Shown: one piece after another, positions 14,105 to 14,149 of the stretch
Position numbering within the stretch: position 1 is the stretch's first letter
Layout of the letters: every line of letters starts with the position of its first letter
From: DASUFH01 sp036274645
Lineage (GTDB): Bacteria > Acidobacteriota > Terriglobia > 20CM-2-55-15
Direction: 5' to 3'
DNA length: 14,149 nt
NCBI GenBank assembly: GCA_036274645.1
Contig: DASUFH010000268.1
Coordinates: 1 to 14,149, forward strand
The notes under the pieces: generated by a model
The model's input: only the letters and a program-made list of their open reading frames with translations
What the model was told of the DNA's origin: nothing
Databases searched by the model: none
Translations under genes and position numbers: made by a program

Positions 14105-14149
14105 GCACCCCGAAGGGGTGCAAGTAGGGTAGCCAGGGGTGAGCGAGCG
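14105..14149. repeat. Palindromic element at the right edge, probably part of a dispersed repeat
   Basis: GCACCCC-GAA-GGGGTGC (14105-14121) is a perfect 7-bp inverted repeat 31 bp after the glycosylase stop. It is followed by AGTAGGGTAGCCAGGGGTGA, reaching the window edge at GCGAGCG. The lack of a T-run argues against a classical terminator. The flanking sequence resembles intergenic repeats I associate with planctomycete and acidobacterial genomes, but only one copy is visible here. Confidence 0.4.

Noticed and set aside
1..14149. CRISPR arrays, tRNA or rRNA genes, insertion sequences, toxin-antitoxin or defence modules
   Set aside because: No regularly spaced repeats, cloverleaf sequences, transposase motifs or defence-type domains were visible on either strand.

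Overview
The window is a GC-rich stretch of bacterial chromosome that most resembles an Acidobacteriota genome, probably of the Solibacterales/Bryobacterales type. That placement is an inference. It rests on the gene order yicC-gmk-rpoZ-coaBC-(family 4 uracil-DNA glycosylase), an exported HpcH/HpaI aldolase, a plant/cyanobacteria-like RNB nuclease, and short-leader TAGAAT promoters. No phage, plasmid, transposase, CRISPR array, tRNA or rRNA was seen, so this is mostly core chromosome with a less ordinary middle.

Layout. Positions 1-1406 (+) hold the 3' part of an RNB-domain exoribonuclease gene that runs off the left edge. It converges on a minus-strand membrane/coiled-coil protein (1447-2796) that resembles proteins found beside MoxR/DUF58 genes. 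A divergent plus-strand pair follows: a thiopurine S-methyltransferase (2860-3510) and a GAF-GGDEF diguanylate cyclase (3600-4829) with intact active and inhibitory sites. Positions 4890-9922 form a block of four minus-strand genes, in transcription order: a radical SAM protein, an MbfA-like ferritin-VIT iron exporter that overlaps it by 4 bp, an exported HpcH/HpaI aldolase, and an unrecognised 414-residue protein. A good hairpin/T-run terminator closes the block at 4830-4861, and weaker hairpins lie between its last three genes.

From 10212 to the right edge is a plus-strand housekeeping run: yicC (RNase), gmk (GMP to GDP), rpoZ (RNA polymerase omega), coaBC (coenzyme A synthesis) and a 4Fe-4S uracil-DNA glycosylase. 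gmk and rpoZ overlap by 4 bp. coaBC and the glycosylase gene are 2 bp apart.

The most interesting unexplained structure is the rpoZ-coaBC gap. A 16-bp stem with one mismatch covers the only Shine-Dalgarno-like sequence of coaBC. The same gap has a 24-codon open frame whose stop overlaps the coaBC start as ATGA, an arrangement that would suit leader-peptide or coupled translational control. Other points are two promoters with the same TAGAAT-14 nt-ATG layout (tpm, gmk), a 17-nt intergenic motif present twice, and a palindromic element at the right edge. I found no convincing new multi-gene defence or metabolic system.
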